This document shows, piece after piece, positions 34,372-43,020 of a stretch of 64,000 nt of DNA. Source of the stretch: Streptomyces sp. NBC_00659 (lineage in GTDB: Bacteria; Actinomycetota; Actinomycetes; Streptomycetales; Streptomycetaceae); NCBI RefSeq assembly GCF_036226925.1, contig NZ_CP109031.1:4154001-4218000 (forward strand). The letters are read 5' to 3'. How positions within the stretch are numbered: the stretch's first letter is position 1; the number at the start of each line of letters is the position of its first letter. The notes under the pieces were generated by a model, which saw nothing but the letters and a program-made list of their open reading frames with translations, did not search any database and had not been told where the DNA came from. Position numbers and translations under genes: made by a program.

Positions 34372-34586
34372 CACTTCCTGACCGGCTCGGATCTCCCGTC
34401 CGACACCACATGCCGCACTATCGCGTGCCACGCCTGTGGGGTGAACGACAGTATCCCAACGCCGGACAGCTTGGAGTCACGCACCAGAACCTGCGCGCCG
34501 GTGAAGGCGACCTCGCAGCATGTACCAGCTTCTGTGCCGCTGTAGCTGCTCTTCCGCCATGTGAACGTGCTCCCACCACGACGCAA
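34371..34586 (-). CDS. DUF397 protein
   Basis: A 71-residue small protein of the DUF397 family. WRKSSYSGTEAGTCCEV at the start is the family signature, followed by VLVRDSKLSGVGILSFTPQAWHAIV. DUF397 genes pair with XRE-Scr1 regulators in Streptomyces developmental loci (whiJ-like). The partner here, at 32801, faces the opposite way with two small membrane proteins in between. TTG at 34586 is taken as the start: it follows GAGAGGGG at about 7 nt and gives the usual length. No ATG or GTG fits. Confidence 0.85.
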   Translation of the reverse strand: MRRGGSTFTWRKSSYSGTEAGTCCEVAFTGAQVLVRDSKLSGVGILSFTPQAWHAIVRHVVSDGRSEPVRK

Positions 34587-34764
34587 CGCTACCCCCCTCT
34601 CACTGCTCAAGGCGCGTTCCCGGTCGGTCGATGGTGCACGACGCAGCGCACCAGGCACCAGGACACGGCATGACAGGACGTCATACCGTGCGAAGGATGG
34701 ATACCCTCTGCGGCCCCCGGGAGAACGCGCTTCACGGGATGGCTTGAAGTCGGGGGCCGTACGA

Positions 34765-34812
34765 ACGGGCCGGCGCCGAGGAGTCCTGGGAGACTCCTCG
34801 GCGCCGGCCCGT
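34765..34812. terminator. Very strong terminator after the ABC exporter
   Basis: A 21-bp perfect stem (starting ACGGGCCGGCGCCGAGGAGT) with a 6-base loop CTGGGA. It lies 56 bp past the permease stop and could stop transcription from either side. Confidence 0.88.
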
Positions 34813-34868
34813 CCACCGCGACCCCCGTACGCGGTGGTCCGTTCGACCGCCTGCCGACCGGACAAGTC

Positions 34869-37448
34869 CTAGTCGGTGGCGATCGCGTTCAGTACGTTCA
34901 TCCGGCCCGCCCGGAACGCCGGGATCAGGGCGGCGAACAGGCCCACGAAGGCCGATCCGACGAAGACCCCGATGATGGTCGGCCAGGGGATCTCCAGGAC
35001 CTTCAGTCCCTCCAGGGCGAGGAGCTGCTGGGCGGTGGCGCCCCAGCCCATGCCCAGGCCGAGGCCGAGCAGCGCGCCGAAGAGGGCGATGACCACCGAC
35101 TCCATCCGGATCATGCGGCGCAGCTGGCGGCGCGAGAGGCCGATGGCCCGCATCAGACCGATCTCCCTGGTGCGCTCGACCACCGACAGGGCGAGGGTGT
35201 TCACCACACCCAGGACCGCGACGATGATCGCGAGGGCCAGCAGGCCGTAGATCAGGTTCAGCATCTGCCCGATCTGGTCCTTCATGGCCTGCTTGTAGTC
35301 GGTCTGGTCGCGTACCTGGTACTGCGGGTAGTCGTGCAGGGAGGACTTCAGGGCCTTGTACGCGCTGTCCTGCTGTCCGTCCTTGGCCGAGGCGAAGACC
35401 AGCTCGTCCAGCGGCATCTTGTCGGCCGGCACGTACTTGGCGAGCGTGGCGGTGGAGATGTACTTGGAGCCCTTGTCGATGACGGCGTCGCTGCTGGTGA
35501 TGGCGCGGACCGTCAGGTTCGCGGTGGCGCCGTCCTTGAAGGCGACCTTGATCTTCGACCCGAGGTGGATGCCGTGATCCTTGGCGAACTTGTCGTGCAC
35601 GGACATCGAGTCCGGCAGGTAGGCGTCCTTGAGGTCGCCGGCGACGGTCTTGGTCCGCAGGTCGGTGGCGTACGACGGGTCGGCCGCCGTGATGTCGGTG
35701 TTCTTGAGCGTCTTGCCGTCGGGGGTGGTGTAGTCGCCCTCGGTGACCCGGTACTCGGTGACCCGGGACAGCCCCGGCGTCTTCTTCACCGCCTGCACGG
35801 CCTGCGCGGTGATCGGCTGACCGCCGTCGTTCTGGATGATGAAGTCGGTGCCGACGGTTTTGTCGAGCTCGTCGGTCGCGGAGGCGACCATGGAGGAGCC
35901 GACCACCGACAGGCAGGCGACCAGCGCGAGGCCGATCATGAGGGCGGCGCCGGTGGCGCCGGTGCGGCGCGGGTTGCGCAGGGCGTTGCGCTCGGCCAGG
36001 CGTCCCACCGGGCCGAACGCCCGCAGCAGGACCGCGCCCAGGACACGCACCACACCGCTCGCGAGCAGCGGGCCGATGATGACGAACCCGAGCAGGCTGA
36101 GCACCACGCCGAGGCCGAGCCACATCGAGCCCGCGCTCGCCTTGGTGGCGTCGGCGGCGAGGTAGAGACCGAAGCCGCCGGCGCCGGTGAGGAGCAGGCC
36201 GAGCACGGCCCGTACGACTCCGGCCTTCGCGTCGGCCGGAGCGCCGGCGTCGCGCAGGGCGGCCATCGGGGAGACCTTGCCGGCCCGGCGGGCGGGCAGA
36301 TAGGCCGCCAGGACCGTGACGACGACGCCCAGCACCATGCCGATCACCGGGGTCGTCCACGCGACCGTCAGGTCGTCGGTGGACAGGTTCATGCCGGTCA
36401 TGCCCATGAGCTTCATCAGGCCGACGGCGATGCCGATGCCCGCGCCGACACCGAGGACGGAGCCGAACGTGCCGAGGAGCAGCGCCTCGACCAGGACCGA
36501 GCGGTTGACCTGCTTGCGGCTGGAGCCGATGGCCCGCATCAGACCGATCTCGCGGGTGCGCTGGGCGACCAGCATCGAGAAGGTGTTGATGATCAGGAAG
36601 ATGCCGACCAGGAAGGCGATCCCGGCGAAGCCGAGCATCGCGTACTTCATGACGTCCAGGAAGCCGCCCACGTCCTGGCTGTTGGCGTCGGCGGTCTCCT
36701 TGGCGGTCTGCACCTTGTAGTGGCCGCCGGTCGCGGCCGTCACGTCCTGCTTCAGCCGGGCGTCGCCGACTCCGGCGGCGGCGGTGACGTTCACGTTGGT
36801 GTAGACGCCGGTCCGGCCGACGAGCGTCTTCTGGGCGGTCGGCGTGTCCAGGTAGAAGATGGCCGCGCCGGGGTTGGTGACGGTGAAGTGCGCGATGCCG
36901 GAGATCTTCGCGGTGTGCGTGCCGACGGCGCTGATCACGCCGATCTCGTCACCGAGCTTCAGGTGGTGCTTGTCGGCGGTGTCCTCGTCGACCATCACCT
37001 GGCCGGAGCCCTTCGGCGCCGCGCCGGAGGTGATCTTCATGGTGCGCGCTTCGTTGGCGTTCCAGCTGCCGACGATGGTGGGCGCGCCGCTGGAGGGCGA
37101 CAGGTTGTCCTTGTCGGCGTCGACCACGGTCACGGCGCTGGAGAAGACGGCGCCCTCGGCCGACTTCACGCCCGGCGCCGTACGCACCTGGTCGAGCACG
37201 GAGGCGGGCATGGACGGGGGCCTGCCGTTGCCGGAGGTGGTCTCACCGGTGTCCGAGGCGCTCTTCGCGCTCACGGTCACATCGGAGGAGGTGGCCGCGA
37301 ACAGCTTGTCGAACGTCGTGTTCATCGTGTCGCTGAACACGAGTGTTCCGCAGACGAAGGCCACCGACAGCAGGACGGCGACGGCCGACAGGGCCATGCG
37401 TCCCTTGTGCGCGAAGAAGTTGCGCATGGAGGTCTTGAGGACGGTCAT
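34869..37448 (-). CDS. MacB/FtsX-type ABC transporter permease
   Basis: An 859-residue permease with the duplicated FtsX layout. The N-terminal helix (residues 17-37) is followed by an extracellular MacB-PCD-like domain (about 40-260), three helices (FAGIAFLVGIFLIINTFSMLVAQRTREIGLMRAIG and on), two or more central helices, a second extracellular domain (about 530-730) and a final three-helix set with VVERTREIGLMRAIGLSRRQ. The two REIGLMRAIG coupling loops contact the ATPase. Such systems extrude lipids, peptides or antibiotics, or work mechanically on envelope proteins; the substrate is unknown. Its ATG overlaps the stop of the ATPase gene (ATGA). It is similar to the partial permease at 1-166. 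Confidence 0.92.
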   Translation of the reverse strand: MTVLKTSMRNFFAHKGRMALSAVAVLLSVAFVCGTLVFSDTMNTTFDKLFAATSSDVTVSAKSASDTGETTSGNGRPPSMPASVLDQVRTAPGVKSAEGAVFSSAVTVVDADKDNLSPSSGAPTIVGSWNANEARTMKITSGAAPKGSGQVMVDEDTADKHHLKLGDEIGVISAVGTHTAKISGIAHFTVTNPGAAIFYLDTPTAQKTLVGRTGVYTNVNVTAAAGVGDARLKQDVTAATGGHYKVQTAKETADANSQDVGGFLDVMKYAMLGFAGIAFLVGIFLIINTFSMLVAQRTREIGLMRAIGSSRKQVNRSVLVEALLLGTFGSVLGVGAGIGIAVGLMKLMGMTGMNLSTDDLTVAWTTPVIGMVLGVVVTVLAAYLPARRAGKVSPMAALRDAGAPADAKAGVVRAVLGLLLTGAGGFGLYLAADATKASAGSMWLGLGVVLSLLGFVIIGPLLASGVVRVLGAVLLRAFGPVGRLAERNALRNPRRTGATGAALMIGLALVACLSVVGSSMVASATDELDKTVGTDFIIQNDGGQPITAQAVQAVKKTPGLSRVTEYRVTEGDYTTPDGKTLKNTDITAADPSYATDLRTKTVAGDLKDAYLPDSMSVHDKFAKDHGIHLGSKIKVAFKDGATANLTVRAITSSDAVIDKGSKYISTATLAKYVPADKMPLDELVFASAKDGQQDSAYKALKSSLHDYPQYQVRDQTDYKQAMKDQIGQMLNLIYGLLALAIIVAVLGVVNTLALSVVERTREIGLMRAIGLSRRQLRRMIRMESVVIALFGALLGLGLGMGWGATAQQLLALEGLKVLEIPWPTIIGVFVGSAFVGLFAALIPAFRAGRMNVLNAIATD

Positions 37449-38233
37449 GACGTCCGCCCGCGGGAGTCGAAGTCCTTCATGCGGTCCAGGACCTGATCGG
37501 CCGTCGGCTGGTGCATCTCGTCGACGATCCTGCCGTCCGCGAGGTACAGCACACGGTCCGCGTACGAGGCCGCCACCGGGTCGTGCGTGACCATCACGAT
37601 GGTCTGGCCCAGGTCGTCGACCGAGCGCCGCAGGAAGCCCAGCACCTCGGCGCCGGCCCGGGAGTCGAGGTTTCCGGTCGGTTCGTCGCCGAAGATGATC
37701 TCGGGGCGGGCCGCCAGCGCCCGCGCCACCGCGACGCGCTGCTGCTGGCCGCCGGAGAGCTGGTTCGGCCGGTGCTTGAGCCGGTCCTTGAGCCCGACGG
37801 TCTCCACGACCTGGTTCAGCCAGGCCCGGTCGGGCTTGCGGCCGGCGATGTCCATCGGGAGCGTGATGTTCTCCAGGGCGTTCAGCGTCGGCAGCAGGTT
37901 GAAGGCCTGGAAGATGAAGCCGATCCGGTCCCGGCGCAGCTGCGTCAGCTTCTTGTCCTTGAGCCCGGTGATCTCGGTCTCGTCGAGGAAGATCTGGCCG
38001 GAGGTGACGGTGTCGAGTCCGGCGAGGCAGTGCATCAGAGTGGACTTGCCGGACCCCGAGGGGCCCATGATCGCGGTGAACCGGCCCCGCGCGATGTCCA
38101 CGTCGACCTGGTCGAGGGCGACGACGCGGGTCTCCCCGGACCCGTACGCCTTGACGACCTGTCGCGCCCGCGCGGCGACGGCCGTACGCCCTCCAGTGCC
38201 CTCGTGCCTGGGAATGCTTACAGCCGATGTCAC
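37445..38233 (-). CDS. ABC transporter ATP-binding protein, LolD/MacB type
   Basis: A 262-residue ATPase. Walker A GPSGSGKST, Q-loop FIFQAFNLLPTLNALEN, signature LSGGQQQRVAVARAL, Walker B EIIFGDEP with the TGNLD D-loop, and the H-loop VTHDP are all present. The first ~30 residues are an unconserved extension. GTG at 38233 is preceded by AGGAG at 7 nt; the long open frame further upstream is not used. Its stop overlaps the permease start, so ATPase and permease form an operon. A small hairpin, CAGCAGG-ggga-CCTGCTG at 38254-38271, lies in its leader and may be regulatory. Confidence 0.95.
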   Translation of the reverse strand: MTSAVSIPRHEGTGGRTAVAARARQVVKAYGSGETRVVALDQVDVDIARGRFTAIMGPSGSGKSTLMHCLAGLDTVTSGQIFLDETEITGLKDKKLTQLRRDRIGFIFQAFNLLPTLNALENITLPMDIAGRKPDRAWLNQVVETVGLKDRLKHRPNQLSGGQQQRVAVARALAARPEIIFGDEPTGNLDSRAGAEVLGFLRRSVDDLGQTIVMVTHDPVAASYADRVLYLADGRIVDEMHQPTADQVLDRMKDFDSRGRTS

Positions 38234-38686
38234 GGTATGTCTCCTAAGTCGGCCAGCAGGGGGACCTGCTGGGCTGCGAAAGTCTGCGAGCGGGTGCGAC
38301 GGGCCCCGGAGGTCCACGCTGTTCGGACGCTCTGTGCCGGTCACGTCGTCAAGTCTGGTGTCGTGAGGGGGTCGGCCGCGCTGGTGCACGGCCCCGTCTT
38401 CTGCTGGGGAAAACCCCACCCCCGCGGGTGCGGTCCGCACGACCGGAGGGGCGCCCCCGACGACGTAAGACCAGGTTAAGAACGACTTCGACCCGTCTCG
38501 TCCTCCGACGGGACGAACCCTCCCCGAGCCCTGGTACGGAGGTCCCCCTAGGGGTTCTCCACCCTCCGGTGGACAACCCCTCGGGGTCTTGTCCACCCCC
38601 GGGCCCACCCAGCCTCCACCCTCCCCCGACGTGAGGCTCAAGTGGGAAGCTGGCAACGGCAGATACATGCAGGGGGAAGGAATCCC
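38234..38686. other. Divergent region between the ABC exporter and MFS exporter
   Basis: It holds the leader hairpin of the ABC operon (38254-38271), a palindrome CCCCCTAGGGG (about 38545-38555) and a larger inverted repeat at 38568-38597. No gene is visible. I could not fix promoters with confidence. Confidence 0.5.
38568..38597. promoter_or_regulatory. Inverted repeat GGTGGACAA...TTGTCCACC upstream of the MFS gene
   Basis: Perfect 9-bp arms separated by 12 bp that themselves hold CCCC-tc-GGGG. It lies 90-119 bp before the MFS start codon, a suitable place for an operator or a leader hairpin. Confidence 0.45.
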
Positions 38687-40210
38687 GTGGGCGAGGGAAA
38701 CACCGGGACACCGGTCGTACGGGAGCACGCCGCCCGCGCGGACCGGGCCGAGACCCGGCGGCGGCGCGCCGTCGTCGCCGCGCTCATGCTGGCGATGGGG
38801 CTCGCCGCGCTCGACTCCACCGTCGTGTCCACCGCCGTCCCGCAGATCGTCGGCGACCTCGGTGGCTTCTCGGTCTTCTCCTGGCTGTTCTCGGGCTACC
38901 TGCTGGCCGTCACGGTCACGCTCCCCGTCTACGGAAAGCTCTCCGACACCTTCGGCCGCAAACCGGTCCTCGTGGCGGGCGCCTCGCTCTTCCTCCTCGG
39001 ATCGCTGCTCTGCGCAGGCGCCTGGAACATGGCCGCGCTCATCGCCTTCCGCGTCGTCCAGGGCCTGGGCGGCGGCGCCCTCCAAGGCACCGTGCAGACA
39101 CTCGCCGCCGATCTGTACCCGCTCGAGGAACGCCCGAAGATCCAGGCCAAGCTGTCCACCGTGTGGGCGACCTCGGCCGTCGCGGGTCCCGCCCTGGGCG
39201 GAGTCCTCGCGACGTACGCCGACTGGCGGTGGATCTTTCTCATCAACCTGCCGGTCGGCGCTCTCGCCCTGTGGCTGATCACCCGTCATCTGCGTGAACC
39301 GCAGCGCGCCGCCCCGGCCAGGCGGCCGCGGATCGACTGGGCGGGCGCCCTCGCCGTGTTCGCCTGCGGCGGTGTCCTGCTGACCGCGCTGGTGCAGGGC
39401 GGTGTCGCCTGGGACTGGCTCTCGGCCCCCTCGATCGCCCTGTTCGGAACGGGCCTCGGCCTGGTCGGGGTCGTCGTGGCCGTCGAGCGGCGGGCCACCG
39501 AACCCATCATCCCGGGCTGGGTGTGGCGCCGCCGGACGATCGCCGCGGTCAACCTGGCACTCGGGGCACTGGGCCTGCTCATGGTCGCGCCCACGGTCTT
39601 CCTGCCCACCTACGCGCAGGCGGTCCTCGGCCTCGCCCCGGTCGCCGCCGGATTCGTGCTCTCCGTATGGACGTTGAGCTGGCCGCTGTCGGCGGCGCTC
39701 AGCCAGCACGTCTACCGCCGCATCGGCTTCCGCGACACGGCCGTGCTCGGCATCGGCGCGGCGGGCCTGCTCCTGCTCGCCTTCCCCTTCCTGCCCTACC
39801 CGGGCGAGGCGTGGCAGCCCGTCCTGCTGATGCTGCTGCTGGGCGGCGCACTGGGACTCTTCCAGCTCCCTCTGCTCATCGGCGTCCAGTCCACCGTCGG
39901 ATGGGCCGAACGCGGGACCACCACCGCCTCCGTCCTGTTCTGCCGGCAGACCGGACAGACCCTCGGAGCCGCCCTGTTCGGCGCCGTCGCCAACGGGGTG
40001 CTGGCCGCGCGGCTCGGCGGCGCCGGCGATCTCGACGCGGTGACCCGGGCACTGAACTCGGGTGCCCCGGACGGACAGCTGCGGAGCGCGGTCGCCGACG
40101 CGGTCCACGCCGTCTATCTGGGCGCCGCCGGTGCCGCCGCCCTCGCCTTCCTGGTCCTGCTGTTCGTCGCACCGCGCCGCTTCCCGGTCCTCGACGACCC
40201 CACGGACTGA
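38687..40210 (+). CDS. MFS exporter, DHA2 (14-helix) family
   Basis: A 507-residue drug:H+ antiporter-type transporter. The first helix contains the motif GLAALDSTVVSTAVPQI (motif D1 of DHA2), loop 2-3 has YGKLSDTFGRKPV (motif A), and helix 4-5 has RVVQGLGGGALQG and GPALGGVL (motif C). Fourteen hydrophobic segments can be placed. Substrates of this group are lipophilic drugs or dyes; none can be assigned here. GTG at 38687 is chosen for GGAAGGA 5 nt upstream. No regulator gene is adjacent, but an inverted repeat lies in the upstream region. Confidence 0.9.
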   Translation: MGEGNTGTPVVREHAARADRAETRRRRAVVAALMLAMGLAALDSTVVSTAVPQIVGDLGGFSVFSWLFSGYLLAVTVTLPVYGKLSDTFGRKPVLVAGASLFLLGSLLCAGAWNMAALIAFRVVQGLGGGALQGTVQTLAADLYPLEERPKIQAKLSTVWATSAVAGPALGGVLATYADWRWIFLINLPVGALALWLITRHLREPQRAAPARRPRIDWAGALAVFACGGVLLTALVQGGVAWDWLSAPSIALFGTGLGLVGVVVAVERRATEPIIPGWVWRRRTIAAVNLALGALGLLMVAPTVFLPTYAQAVLGLAPVAAGFVLSVWTLSWPLSAALSQHVYRRIGFRDTAVLGIGAAGLLLLAFPFLPYPGEAWQPVLLMLLLGGALGLFQLPLLIGVQSTVGWAERGTTTASVLFCRQTGQTLGAALFGAVANGVLAARLGGAGDLDAVTRALNSGAPDGQLRSAVADAVHAVYLGAAGAAALAFLVLLFVAPRRFPVLDDPTD

Positions 40211-40212
40211 CC

Positions 40213-40365
40213 CCGGCCGTCACGGCGACAACACCGACGACCGACCCGGACGTCCCAGCCACGACGCCGGGGGACGGGCCCCGGACGTCCCAGCCACGAC
40301 ACCGAGGACCGGACCGGCCGTCACGGCGACGACCCCGAGAGCTGCCCCGGCCGTCACAGCGGAAC
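40213..40365. repeat. Two interleaved repeats after the MFS gene
   Basis: Element A, CCGGCCGTCACGGCGAC, is at 40213-40229 and 40314-40330, with a variant near 40347. Element B, CCGGACGTCCCAGCCACGAC, is exact at 40246-40265 and 40281-40300. The stretch to 40588 has no gene; the last part (about 40440-40580) should hold the promoter of the DUF485 operon. Confidence 0.88.
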
Positions 40366-40588
40366 ACCCACCTCCGCACGTGAAAAACGAAGAATCTCCA
40401 AGGTGGCTCCAGAAGAACTCCACAGGTAAACGCGGGTAACACCCCAGGTCACCGAAGTAAGCGCGTACCGACCGCCCAGTTCGGCGAAACGGTCGCGCGG
40501 CCCCGCTACCTACGAGTAGCGTGCGCGCTGCTCACCCCCCGCTCCCTGCGGTCCCGCCGCGGACCCGAGCCACGCAAGGAGAACCGGG

Positions 40589-41152
40589 ATGCCCGACGCG
40601 TTCTCGTCCCCCGAGCACCCCCGGCCACGCCGGCAACAACCGCACCAACGCCCCTACTCACCGCCCCCGCCCCCGCCCCCGCGGGCACCCCTGTACCAGC
40701 CGTACCCGCCCTACCCGGAGGACCCCGGCCACCCCGGCTACCCTCCGCAAGAACCCGACCCCGACCCCAGCCGGCTGACCTACCCCTGGCAGCCCCGGCC
40801 CCGGCCTCCCGAGCCCCAGCGGCCGCGGATGCCGCGCCACCAGCCCCTCGGACAGCACAGCGACATCAGACGCCTGCGCGGCGCCTACCGCCGTCAGCGC
40901 CGCGTCGCGACCCTCACCGCCCTCGGCTACTTCACCCTCTTCCTCATCCTGTCGGCCTTCGCGCCCTCGCTGATGACGAGCACGGTGTCCGGGGGACTGT
41001 CGACCGGCCTCCTGCTCGGCCTGCTCCAGGTCCCCGTCACCTGCCTGGCCATCGCTCTGTACGAGCACTCCGCGCGTCGGCGCCTCGACCCGATCGCGGA
41101 CCGGATCCGCAGACAGAGCGAACTGGACGCGAAGCGGGAGGCGGCACGATGA
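40589..41152 (+). CDS. DUF485 membrane protein with Pro-rich N-terminus
   Basis: A 187-residue protein. Residues 1-85 are Pro/Arg/Gln-rich and probably disordered. The DUF485 domain follows: RRLRGAYRRQRRVATLTALGYF, two transmembrane helices (FLILSAFAPSLM and GLLLGLLQVPVTCLAIALYEHSA) and RRLDPIADRIRRQSE. DUF485 proteins are the partners of solute:sodium symporters such as ActP, as the next gene shows. AAGGAG lies 7 nt before the ATG. Its TGA overlaps the ATG of the symporter gene. Confidence 0.85.
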   Translation: MPDAFSSPEHPRPRRQQPHQRPYSPPPPPPPRAPLYQPYPPYPEDPGHPGYPPQEPDPDPSRLTYPWQPRPRPPEPQRPRMPRHQPLGQHSDIRRLRGAYRRQRRVATLTALGYFTLFLILSAFAPSLMTSTVSGGLSTGLLLGLLQVPVTCLAIALYEHSARRRLDPIADRIRRQSELDAKREAAR

Positions 41153-42783
41153 CGGGGTTCACCAGTTCCGCACAGACCATGTCGCTCGTGGCGTTCACGG
41201 CCGTCGCCACGATCACCCTGCTGCTGTGCGTGATGACCGGCCCGGACCGCGACGACCTCGACGAGTTCTACACCGGCTACGGATCGCTCTCCCCGATGCG
41301 CAACGGCCTCGCCATCGCCGGGGACTACATCTCCGCCGCGAGCGTGCTCGGCACCGGCGGTGTCATCGCGCTGGCCGGCTACGACGGCGTGGTCCTCGCC
41401 CTGAGCACGGCCCTGTCCCTGGTGCTGCTGATGTTCCTGCTGGCCGAACCGCTGCGCAACGCGGGCCGGTTCACCATGGGCGACGCGCTCGCACGCCGTA
41501 TGCCGGGCCGCGCCGTCCGCAACACGGCCTGCGCGGTGACCGTCGTGGCGCTGCTGCCGCTGATGCTGGTCCAACTGGCGGGCGCGGGAGACCTGCTGGC
41601 CTTCATCCTCGGCTTCTCCGCCGACTCCCTGAAGACCGGCTGCGTGATCGGCCTCGGCGCGCTGATGATCAGCTACGCGGCGATCGGCGGCATGAAGGGC
41701 ACCGCCCTCATCCAGATCCTGAAGATCGTGATGCTGCTCGGCTCGGGCACGGTGATCGCCGTGCTCGTTCTCCAGCGCTTCGACTGGAACCCCGGCACAC
41801 TGCTGGCCGCCGCCGCCGGCAACAGCGGAGTGGGCGACGCCTACCTCCGCTCCGGCCTCCAGTTCGCGGGCGGTGCCAGCCCCCGCCTCGACATGATCAC
41901 CTCGGAGCTGACGGTCGTCCTCGGCGGCGCCTGCCTCCCCCACATCACCATGCGCATGTACACGGCGAACAGCGCCCGCCAGGTGCGCAGGTCGCTGTCC
42001 TGGGCGGTGCCGTGCGTGGCCCTGTTCGTCCTGATCGTCAGCGTCATCGGCTTCGGCGCCACGGCCCTGATCGGCCGCGATGTGATCGCCACGGCCGATC
42101 CACAGGGCAACACGGCCTATCTGCTGGGTTCCCAGGCGGCCTTCGGCACCACCGTCTCCGCGGCCGAGACCCTCCTGTTCACCACCGTGACGACAGCGAT
42201 CTTCCTCACGCTGCTCGCGTCCGTCGCCGGGATGATCCTGGCCTGCGCCAACTCCCTCGCCCACGACGTGTTCGCCCACAGCCGGCTCTTCCGCGGCCGC
42301 CGCCGCGACGACCAGCTCTCCCCCCGCCGCGAGATGCTCCTCGCCCGCATCTCCGCGCTGGCCGTGGGGGCACCGGCCATCCTGCTCGCCACCCTCGTCC
42401 AGCATCACAGCCTTCAGCCCCTGGTCACCCTGTCCTTCTGTCTGGGCGCCTCCGCGATCGCGCCCGCACTGGTCTACGGCCTCTTCTGGCGCCGCTACAC
42501 CCGCGCGGGCCTCCTCGCCACCCTCATCGGCGGCACCCTCACCGTCCTCGTCCTCATGCCCGGCACGAACCTCGTCTCCGGCTCGCCCACCGCCGCGTTC
42601 CCGAACGCCGACTTCAACTGGTTCCCGTTCACCACGACCGGCATCGTGTCGATCCCGCTGGGGTTCGCCTACGGGTGGATCGGAACAGTGGCCTCGGGCC
42701 GCCGCAAGGCGGGCGAACAGCGCAAGCAGTACGAGGCGGTGGAGGGCTGGATCCTGGCGGGGGCGATACGGAGGGGACGCTGA
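41149..42783 (+). CDS. Solute:sodium symporter (ActP/MctC-like)
   Basis: A 544-residue transporter with 13 predicted helices. Family segments include FYTGYGSLSPMRNGLAIAGDYISAAS near the start (cation and substrate site), the central IGLGALMISYAAIGGMKGTA, and HITMRMYTANSARQVRRS. With the DUF485 partner it most resembles monocarboxylate/acetate carriers. Start and upstream stop overlap as ATGA, so the two genes are coupled. The C-terminal tail is cytoplasmic and basic (SGRRKAGEQRKQYEAVEGW). A repeat array lies downstream. Confidence 0.92.
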   Translation: MTGFTSSAQTMSLVAFTAVATITLLLCVMTGPDRDDLDEFYTGYGSLSPMRNGLAIAGDYISAASVLGTGGVIALAGYDGVVLALSTALSLVLLMFLLAEPLRNAGRFTMGDALARRMPGRAVRNTACAVTVVALLPLMLVQLAGAGDLLAFILGFSADSLKTGCVIGLGALMISYAAIGGMKGTALIQILKIVMLLGSGTVIAVLVLQRFDWNPGTLLAAAAGNSGVGDAYLRSGLQFAGGASPRLDMITSELTVVLGGACLPHITMRMYTANSARQVRRSLSWAVPCVALFVLIVSVIGFGATALIGRDVIATADPQGNTAYLLGSQAAFGTTVSAAETLLFTTVTTAIFLTLLASVAGMILACANSLAHDVFAHSRLFRGRRRDDQLSPRREMLLARISALAVGAPAILLATLVQHHSLQPLVTLSFCLGASAIAPALVYGLFWRRYTRAGLLATLIGGTLTVLVLMPGTNLVSGSPTAAFPNADFNWFPFTTTGIVSIPLGFAYGWIGTVASGRRKAGEQRKQYEAVEGWILAGAIRRGR

Positions 42784-42870
42784 AACGGACCGGGCCGACG
42801 GGCCCGGTGAACACCGACCGAGACGACGGCCCGGCGGAAACCGGGCGAGACGGGTGGGTGGGTGGGAAAG

Positions 42871-43010
42871 GCGCCGCGGAGCGGCGGAGAAGCACCGCGG
42901 AGCGGTGGAGAAGCACCGCGGAGCGGTGGAAGCCGGGACCGCGGAGCGGTGGGGTGGAGGGCCCCGGACCGCGGAGCGGTCGAAGGAGCACCGCGGAGCG
43001 GGGCTTCCCG
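42871..43010. repeat. 21-bp repeat array with ACCGC-gga-GCGGT hairpins
   Basis: GCACCGCGGAGCGGTGGAGAA and variants occur six times (first three at 42871, 42892 and 42913 in exact 21-bp register, then at wider spacing). Each core is a small palindrome, so the array forms a row of hairpins between convergent genes. There are no unique spacers. Confidence 0.92.
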
Positions 43011-43020
43011 CCGAGGCCGG

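Noticed and set aside
40062..40439. Plus-strand frame across the end of the MFS gene and the A/B repeats
   Set aside because: The start is inside the MFS gene in another frame and the remainder only translates repeats.
42871..43010. Possible CRISPR array
   Set aside because: Copies are contiguous or separated by degraded repeat sequence, there are no unique spacers of constant length, and no cas genes are in the window.
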